Shown here piece after piece: positions 31,184 to 34,370 of a stretch of DNA of 34,370 nucleotides; within the stretch, counting starts at the first letter, position 1; each line of letters starts with the position of its first letter. The DNA lies in the IMG/VR virus record IMGVR_UViG_3300025824_000001, positions 1 through 34,370 of that record; one strand, 5' to 3'. This stretch comes from a virus. Made by a program: the position numbers and the translations under genes. The notes beneath the pieces are model-generated. The model did no database searches. It was not told where the DNA came from and saw only the letters and a program-made list of their open reading frames with translations.

Positions 31184-31744
31184 TTAATCTTTGTTTAATA
31201 ATTCTCTTTCGATCAAATTTAATGTACGTCCCCATTTGAAAAGTATTGTATATGCTGCTTCAAGAAAGAATATTCTATCTATTGATATATATTTGGGTAA
31301 TTGCACTATTTTTAATGCACTAACGTTAGGCTCAAGTATTCCCCAATAATCGGGTAAGTTAGATAAATCATAAGCCTGATAAAATCCTTTTGGAATAACA
31401 AGAAAATGGAAATTAGCATAAGATTGTTCTTTCCATTGACCATTGCCATTAAATGAATTTTTAAAATCTGAATAAGATACCTTAGTTTCAAAAACAAACA
31501 TATGGTTATATTCGTCTTTCCATGTAAAATTATCTCGTTGAACACAATTAAATTTTCTCTCATATTTCATTTGTAGTTCGCAAAAAGCGACTGCATCTGG
31601 TCTCATTCCGTTATGTATAGTATGTTCTTGCCTCCAAACAATTCCCCTTGCTGTTGCCATTTGAGATAAGAAAGGCAAGGTTTTACTTGTTAACCATTCA
31701 TGTAATGCCGTTTGATTCCTATATTGTTTACCTAATACAGCCAT
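31184..31744 (-). CDS. PD-(D/E)XK nuclease-like protein (MmcB-related)
   Basis: 186 aa. The catalytic pattern is visible: RPDAVAFCELQ (Asp), then FVFETKVSYSDF (E-x-K), then the downstream QSYANFHFLVIPKGF strand. This is the same order as MmcB-like DNA-repair nucleases (RxDV...EIKSSRADF...DYCDxFYFAV). It may process phage or host DNA, for example in recombination or host takeover. Divergence makes the exact substrate unknown. Confidence 0.68.
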   Translation of the reverse strand: MAVLGKQYRNQTALHEWLTSKTLPFLSQMATARGIVWRQEHTIHNGMRPDAVAFCELQMKYERKFNCVQRDNFTWKDEYNHMFVFETKVSYSDFKNSFNGNGQWKEQSYANFHFLVIPKGFYQAYDLSNLPDYWGILEPNVSALKIVQLPKYISIDRIFFLEAAYTILFKWGRTLNLIERELLNKD

Positions 31745-31774
31745 TTCTTTCAGTATTAATTATTTAATTGTTTT

Positions 31775-32017
31775 TTATAAATATGACGCATTATCAATCA
31801 TTGCTCTACCACAAATAGAACAAGCTACACTGCCGCCAGTGATTTCGTCTTTATACTTTTCAAAATTATCATCTGTCATAGGTATTCTTTCTCCTGATTT
31901 AAGAATATAAATAGTTGCATCTTCATTACAGGTATGATCAGCCGGTTCGCCACCGCATATAAATCCCGTGGTATCTCCTATCTTAAATTGTCTGCATCCC
32001 TGTCTCATATCATTCAT
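31775..32017 (-). CDS. Small zinc-binding protein of Bacteroidetes phages
   Basis: 80 aa. Cys/His placed as C8, C21 (FICGGEPADHTC, H28, C30), then CSIC at about 67-70. The ITGGSVACSICGRAM phrase is one I recognise from small Bacteroidetes phage proteins. Probably a zinc knuckle with structural or nucleic-acid-binding role. Confidence 0.7.
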   Translation of the reverse strand: MNDMRQGCRQFKIGDTTGFICGGEPADHTCNEDATIYILKSGERIPMTDDNFEKYKDEITGGSVACSICGRAMIDNASYL

Positions 32018-32029
32018 TTTAATTGTTTT

Positions 32030-32197
32030 TCAAATCATACCTTGTTCGTGCATTATTTGTTCGAGTCTTTCTATAGTTAAATTCTCATTTGGATGATTGC
32101 GGCTTTTCTCTCTTTCAGATTTCCGTCTTTTGCCACCCTCCTTTACCCTTAATTCCCGGATATAACGTTTATTCTTTTTCCTGTTTTTGTATGCCAT
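32030..32197 (-). CDS. 55-aa highly basic small protein
   Basis: ATG at 32195-32197, TGA at 32030-32032. MAYKNRKKNKRYIRELRVKE and GGKRRKSEREKSRNHPNEN are followed by a helical LTIERLEQIMHEQ. It fills the gap between neighbours with 5-nt spacing to the upstream gene. The basic N-terminal half suggests nucleic acid binding. Confidence 0.6.
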   Translation of the reverse strand: MAYKNRKKNKRYIRELRVKEGGKRRKSEREKSRNHPNENLTIERLEQIMHEQGMI

Positions 32198-32202
32198 TTC
32201 AT

Positions 32203-32492
32203 TTATTTTAATTGTTTTTCAAGTTCGGCAATCTGATCTATAAGTTCTTTTATTTTCCTAATAGAATCTGGGTTAAATCTATTTATAGAAATACTTAAAT
32301 ATTCTTTATATAGCTTTACCAGTTCTTCCAGCTTCTCAATCCTGGAGTCTTTGTCGGCTGTTACTTCAGAGGCATGTTCATCCATAGCAATTAATATCTG
32401 TTTTCTTAATTCATCCACTTCTTTACTATTAATTGCTGAAAATATTGTATATCCAGATGTATATTTATGTAATGTTTTTTTGCGTTTGCCAT
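32203..32492 (-). CDS. Small coiled-coil protein, start likely requires -1 frameshift
   Basis: The stable part from TLHKYTSGYTIFSAINSKEV to the end (helical coiled coil, IRKIKELIDQIAELEKQL) is in the frame ending at 32203. An in-frame ATG at 32535 would give 110 aa but overlaps the upstream gene by 41 nt. The better start is the ATG at 32490-32492: the 14 nt leading to it repeat the Shine-Dalgarno leader of the upstream gene. It encodes MANAKK before a seven-A run in which a -1 slip joins the main frame. The resulting product would be about 96 aa. An indel error in the A run is the alternative. Confidence 0.5.
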
Positions 32493-32494
32493 TG

Positions 32495-32719
32495 TCATTC
32501 TCCTTTCTGTTTAGTGTTTTTACTATAAACTTCATTAATCAATTTATCCCTGTATCTAACAAGTTTAGAAATTGCTTTAGCTATCTTTTTTTTCTTAAAC
32601 ATAGATTGTGCAATTAATTTATCTAAATCACTATTTTCTTTGTTAAGTAAGTCTTCCCTTATATGTAATTCTTTAATTTTTTCTTTCTTTAATTGATATA
32701 TTTCTTCTAATGTTTTCAT
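32495..32719 (-). CDS. Small Lys/Glu-rich coiled-coil protein
   Basis: 74 aa, nearly all helical: MKTLEEIYQLKKEKIKELHI, then DKLIAQSMFKKKKIAKAISK. A clear Shine-Dalgarno-like leader (AAAGGAG) lies 7 nt before the ATG. The same leader recurs before the next gene. It looks like a small structural or regulatory early protein; no family recognised. Confidence 0.62.
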   Translation of the reverse strand: MKTLEEIYQLKKEKIKELHIREDLLNKENSDLDKLIAQSMFKKKKIAKAISKLVRYRDKLINEVYSKNTKQKGE

Positions 32720-32754
32720 TTCATTCTCCTTTCTTTTTTAACTCTTGCGGGGGA

Positions 32755-32946
32755 TTACAGATGTAAATTAAACCATTCACTTTTAGTAATCTTATGCCCA
32801 TATAAATAAGGCCAAATAACTTTTACGGCTTCCTTGATTTGATCTCTGTCCTTATTAGTTATACCAGTTGAAATGCCAAGTCCAACTCCATTATGGAATC
32901 CTATTGCTCCATTCATCAATATTTTAATAGCTTCTTTCTTTTTCAT
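32755..32946 (-). CDS. Small hypothetical protein beside the TnpB element
   Basis: 63 aa from the ATG at 32944-32946 (MKKKEAIKILMNGAIGFHNG). An upstream in-frame extension to 33006 runs through the transposon's left-end hairpin and is rejected. The short protein contains a Gly-rich section (GVGLGISTGITNKD) and ends with WPYLYGHKITKSEW. The transposable element ends very near its start, so its original promoter or leader may be disrupted. Confidence 0.6.
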   Translation of the reverse strand: MKKKEAIKILMNGAIGFHNGVGLGISTGITNKDRDQIKEAVKVIWPYLYGHKITKSEWFNLHL

Positions 32947-32963
32947 AAAATTGGAGCAGGAAA

Positions 32964-32989
32964 CCCACTGATGCCGAAGGCTCGGTGGG
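32964..32989. repeat. Left-end hairpin of the TnpB element
   Basis: CCCACTGA pairs with TCGGTGGG (8 bp with one G-T); an inner GCC-GAA-GGC stem follows a bulged T. It fits the subterminal hairpin of IS200/IS605 elements. A second short GC-rich motif follows (GCGGCTGCC). Confidence 0.65.
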
Positions 32990-33062
32990 AGGAATGCGGC
33001 TGCCACGCTTTAAATTGTTTGACAAAATTAGTAATTATTTTCTGATATGTGAAATTATTTAG

Positions 33063-33070
33063 TATATTTG
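33063..33070 (+). promoter_or_regulatory. Promoter -7 box (TATATTTG) of tnpB
   Basis: TATATTTG matches the Bacteroidetes -7 consensus TAnnTTTG exactly. It lies only 5 nt before the tnpB ATG, so transcription would begin at or very near the start codon, giving a leaderless or almost leaderless mRNA. No TTTG -33 box at the usual 19-21 bp; a TTTG occurs at 33018-33021. Confidence 0.4.
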
Positions 33071-33074
33071 CACT

Positions 33075-34235
33075 ATGAAGTTGACTTTGAAAGTGAAACT
33101 TTTGCCTACTGACGAACAGGCTAACTTGCTTCTCGATACGATGAAGGAGGCTAATATTGTTTGCAATGCCATTTCTGATGTGGCTTGGGAAAAGCGTATT
33201 TTCAATAATTTTAAACTCCATTACGAAATGTATCACGCTTTCAAGGCTAAATTCAAACTTTCCTCTCAAATTCTTGTACGTTGTATTGCTAAGGTTGCTG
33301 ATGCCTACAAACTTGATAAGAAGGTTAAAAGGAAATTTAGACCGCTCGGAAGTATTGGTTATGATAGTAGGATTATGACCTACAAACCTAATGACATTGT
33401 TTCTCTCTGGGCTATTGGTGGAAGAATTAAAATACCTTTTGTTTGCCATAATCGAAACTATTTGCCTTATATTAAAGGTGAAGCGGATTTGGTTTACAAA
33501 AAAGGCAAATTTTACCTTTTTCAAACTGTGGATATTCCAGAAGAAGATATAAAAGATATTGAGGAATTTATCGGTATTGATTTTGGTTTGACAACTTTGG
33601 TTGCAACTTCTGACGGTATTAACCATTCTGCCGAGTGGCTTAATAGTTATCGTGAACATCGGCAAACGGTTCGTAGTTCTATTCAGGCAAAGGCAGACAC
33701 TTCTAAGCGTTCCACTAAAAGGAATTGCAGAAATTTGTCTAAACGGCTTTCTGGCAAGGAAAGAACAACGGCTAATTTGATTAACCATACAATAAGTAAA
33801 TCTATTGTAGCATCTGCAAAAGAACAAGGCAAAGGTATTTCTATTGAAGACCTTACTAATATTAGGTTCACTTCTAAACGGAGAAATAAAAAGTTTAGAA
33901 CAAAACTTGGTAAATGGAATTTTGCAGATTTGAGGGCAAAACTTGAATACAAGGCTTTGCTCAATGGAGTTAAACTTGTTGTGGTTAATCCTGCTTATAG
34001 TTCGCAGACTTGCTGTGAATGTAAACATATTGGCAAACGAACCAACAAAGTGTTTAAATGCACAAACACAAACTGTAAGGTAGATAACATAGATGCGGAT
34101 TATAACGCTTCTAAAGTTATCTCTTTGCTTGGGCAGACCGTAAATTCTGCTGAAAAATCGAATGATATGTGTTGCTCTATTGCTCACGTTTATTCAGGTT
34201 TAAAGCCCATCCCATCGCTTTGCGTGGGTGGGTAG
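33075..34235 (+). CDS. tnpB: TnpB RNA-guided nuclease of an IS605/IS1341-type element
   Basis: 386 aa. Family N-terminus (MKLTLKVKLLPTDEQ) and RuvC-like residues: D169 in IGIDFGLTT, E258 in ISIEDL, D342 in NIDADYNAS. The zinc finger has C313 and C316 (CCEC) but its second pair is CTNTNC (C329, C334), with four rather than two residues between Cys. All three catalytic acidic residues are present, so it may be active. TnpB uses an RNA from the element's right end to cut DNA at sites next to a short TAM, favouring retention of the element. The ATG lies five nt after a -7-like box. Confidence 0.92.
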   Translation: MKLTLKVKLLPTDEQANLLLDTMKEANIVCNAISDVAWEKRIFNNFKLHYEMYHAFKAKFKLSSQILVRCIAKVADAYKLDKKVKRKFRPLGSIGYDSRIMTYKPNDIVSLWAIGGRIKIPFVCHNRNYLPYIKGEADLVYKKGKFYLFQTVDIPEEDIKDIEEFIGIDFGLTTLVATSDGINHSAEWLNSYREHRQTVRSSIQAKADTSKRSTKRNCRNLSKRLSGKERTTANLINHTISKSIVASAKEQGKGISIEDLTNIRFTSKRRNKKFRTKLGKWNFADLRAKLEYKALLNGVKLVVVNPAYSSQTCCECKHIGKRTNKVFKCTNTNCKVDNIDADYNASKVISLLGQTVNSAEKSNDMCCSIAHVYSGLKPIPSLCVGG

Positions 34236-34236
34236 T
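34100..34236 (+). ncRNA. Putative right-end (omega/re) RNA overlapping the tnpB 3' end
   Basis: Known TnpB systems make the guide RNA scaffold from the 3' end of tnpB and the right end. Here the last part folds as CCCA-(T)-CGC-TTT-GCG-TGGG (34211-34228), then TGGGTAG. The guide would be the flanking bases starting at about 34237 (TTTACTGCTTTATAATTTTT). The 5' boundary is only a guess. Confidence 0.5.
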
Positions 34237-34370
34237 TTACTGCTTTATAATTTTTAATAAATCACTACAGGCCAAATAAGCATTAATATTTGAGTTAGTT
34301 GGTTGTGATTGCTTATTAAGTAATGAATTATGGATTCTCTTCATTTCAATATTAAGTAATCTTATTATTG
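34237..34370 (-). CDS. 3' end of a gene running off the right edge
   Basis: 43 codons then TAA at 34237-34239: ...LLNIEMKRIHNSLLNKQSQ, then AYLACSDLLKIIKQ. The N-terminal part is outside the window. The stop codon coincides with the right boundary of the TnpB element, so the last codons may be changed by the insertion. Helical, family not recognised. Confidence 0.5.
   Translation of the reverse strand, partial: IIRLLNIEMKRIHNSLLNKQSQPTNSNINAYLACSDLLKIIKQ

Larger units (their letters stand above)
32947..34236 (+). mobile_element. IS605/IS1341-type element carrying only tnpB
   Basis: About 1.3 kb with a hairpin at each end and one gene. No transposase tnpA (Y1-type) gene is inside it or elsewhere in this window, so it is non-autonomous. 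The left end begins within the start of the gene at 32946 or just after it; the right end is near 34236, after GTGGGTGGGTAG. It lies between two minus-strand genes, the right one (stop at 34237) and the left one (start at 32946), so it entered a narrow intergenic gap with little damage. Exact ends need comparison with an empty site. Confidence 0.7.

Noticed and set aside
32947-33006. Upstream extension of the 63-aa gene to position 33006
   Set aside because: It translates through the left-end hairpin of the TnpB element; the internal ATG at 32944-32946 gives a natural start.
32943-34187. 414-codon open frame on the minus strand opposite tnpB
   Set aside because: It is entirely antisense to a strongly supported TnpB, has a composition of Phe/Arg/Asn runs typical of a shadow frame, and no motif.
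10-34278. Ten-base AGGCCAAATA found near both window ends (10-19 and 34269-34278)
   Set aside because: Too short to be called a terminal repeat or att site; both lie in plausible coding frames.
1-34370. CRISPR array
   Set aside because: No regularly spaced short repeats with unique spacers were seen; the fibre repeats are coding and tandem.

Overview
The window looks like a large part of the genome of a long-tailed (siphovirus-type) double-stranded DNA phage or prophage of a Bacteroidetes host. It is AT-rich. Almost every gene is on the minus strand, packed with 1-4 nt stop/start overlaps. Several products point to Bacteroidetes: a stand-alone BACON-like domain, a DUF6712-type connector, phage small proteins familiar from that phylum, and -7 promoter boxes of the TAnnTTTG type. 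The only convincing plus-strand gene is a TnpB.

Read in the direction of transcription (right to left), the layout is as follows. (1) About 34.4-31.0 kb: small early/accessory genes, including an MmcB-like PD-(D/E)XK nuclease and zinc-binding small proteins. An IS605/IS1341-type element carrying only tnpB sits between two of them. (2) About 30.97-30.46 kb: a junction with an intrinsic terminator, a tRNA-like gene with anticodon CAT, a 45-codon small ORF and an AT-rich inverted repeat. (3) 30.5-28.8 kb: terminase small and large subunits. (4) 28.8-25.2 kb: small non-structural genes, including an HTH protein and zinc ribbons. (5) 25.2-17.8 kb: head module with portal, prohead protease with a C-terminal zinc ribbon, HK97-type capsid, a 604-aa secreted-looking beta-rich protein, a Lys-rich protein and connector. 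(6) 17.8-4.1 kb: neck and tail. It holds a chaperone-like gene with a candidate -1 frameshift site, tail terminator, tail-tip proteins, a repeat-built fibre, a BACON protein, the TP901-type tape measure and a probable tube-like protein. (7) 4.05-0 kb: after a probable terminator, BNR/Asp-box and LamG-like proteins, an exported protein, a coiled-coil membrane protein, an M15 endolysin and a gene running off the left edge.

The genes form one virion assembly and lysis programme: packaging, capsid maturation, neck, tail, carbohydrate-recognising appendages, lysis. Selfish elements have invaded it: an intact GIY-YIG/NUMOD3 homing endonuclease, a decayed relative of it 1.2 kb away, and the TnpB element.

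The points most worth following up are: the T-run slippery site at 17105-17113, where a protein-like -1 extension ends exactly at the relic endonuclease start; a second A-run frameshift candidate at 32475-32481, supported by a duplicated ribosome-binding leader; the TnpB element with its readable guide; the 171-bp fibre duplication; and several short ORFs that ordinary gene callers may miss. All functional assignments come from reading the sequence and from family knowledge. No database search was run.
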